Shown here: piece by piece, positions 63,896-64,000 of the stretch
Layout of the letters: each line of letters begins with the position of its first letter
Numbering within the stretch: the first letter of the stretch is position 1
Assembly (NCBI RefSeq): GCF_002858715.1
Contig: NZ_PJZH01000006.1
Coordinates: 105,042-169,041 of the forward strand
Direction of reading: 5' to 3'
DNA length: 64,000 nt
From: Chimaeribacter coloradensis
GTDB taxonomy: Bacteria > Pseudomonadota > Gammaproteobacteria > Enterobacterales > Enterobacteriaceae
Notes under the pieces: generated by a model
The model's database searches: none
What the model saw: the letters and a program-made list of their open reading frames with translations, nothing else
What the model was told of the DNA's origin: nothing
Position numbers and translations under genes: made by a program

Positions 63896-64000
63896 TTATT
63901 GACTGCTCTTTTGCTTCTTCTGCTCTTCCACATAGCCGCCATAAATCATTTCTACTTTTCCATTTTCATATTTAAAACGGGAGTCGTCATCGAAAACTAT
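63896..64000 (-). CDS. 3' end of an unidentified gene at the window edge
   Basis: A minus-strand frame enters from the right edge and ends at TAA (63896-63898). The visible 34 residues include FDDDSRFKYENGKVEMIYGG and a charged tail (EEQKKQKSSQ). This looks like the end of a small protein, perhaps a lipoprotein of the YgdI/YgdR type, but the fragment is too short to be sure. It is convergent with ddc. Confidence 0.5.
   Translation of the reverse strand: MVFDDDSRFKYENGKVEMIYGGYVEEQKKQKSSQ

Overview
The window looks like part of a large plasmid or chromid of an enterobacterium, most likely of the Erwiniaceae or a close relative. The backbone is GC-rich, and protein sequences such as RluF, RtcB, HipA and MngB are strongly enterobacterial. 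At 23.0-26.3 kb lies a complete replication and partition unit: an iteron-binding RepA of the Rep_3 type, an iteron-containing origin, a ParA ATPase and a small ribbon-helix-helix partner. No rRNA, tRNA, CRISPR array, intact transposase or conjugation gene was seen. Species and replicon name cannot be fixed from the sequence alone.

Layout. 0-2.5 kb: end of a CGNR-type regulator, rluF and a DapA-like lyase. 2.56-9.90 kb: an inserted accessory block (two tautomerases, MATE pump, EstB-like hydrolase with TetR regulator and twin operators, carboxymuconolactone decarboxylase-like protein, LysR, O-methyltransferase). It is bracketed by two decayed copies of the same DapA-like/LysR gene junction. 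10-15 kb: LysR with divergent PACE pump, Asp/Glu racemase-like protein with SLC13 permease, LysE exporter, 2OG oxygenase-like protein. 15.1-20.7 kb: a probable amine or amino-acid catabolic cluster (APC permease, AraC, ornithine-cyclodeaminase-like, RidA, FAD oxidoreductase). 20.6-21.1 kb: a 5'-truncated hydrolase. 21.2-22.9 kb: hipBA with three operators. 23.0-26.3 kb: rep/ori/par.

26.8-28.4 kb: membrane diguanylate cyclase. 29.0-36.9 kb: a mannosylglycerate-type PTS operon (IIB, IIC, GH38 hydrolase, HPr-EI N-domain fusion, IIA, exported metallophosphatase). 36.9-38.2 kb: rtcB. 38.3-39.3 kb: class A beta-lactamase between perfect inverted repeats. 39.3-42.1 kb: MFS pump, NTF2-like protein and LysR. 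42.2-51.5 kb: a second accessory block of small regulator/oxidoreductase modules with several gene wrecks. 51.6-53.5 kb: ABC exporter. 54-55.6 kb: chemoreceptor with a sigma-28-like promoter. 55.8-56.9 kb: a long non-coding stretch with a possible minus-strand RNA. 56.9-60.5 kb: an unknown small protein, FUSC transporter and HPP protein. 60.9-63.8 kb: diaminobutyrate aminotransferase and decarboxylase. 63.9 kb: end of another gene.

Two dispersed sequence signatures overlay this map. A 24-bp palindrome (GTCCGCT-N10-AGCGGAC) was seen eight times, only inside the two accessory blocks. Two pairs of it form near-identical 64-bp composites in opposite orientation. A 10-bp palindrome (TTGGTACYAA) was seen nine times, always between genes, clustered around ori/par and then at module borders, including both sides of the beta-lactamase gene. 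These two signatures, the decayed insertion junction and the split PTS relay are the most unusual features of the window. Functions are assigned by recognising sequence families; no database search was run.
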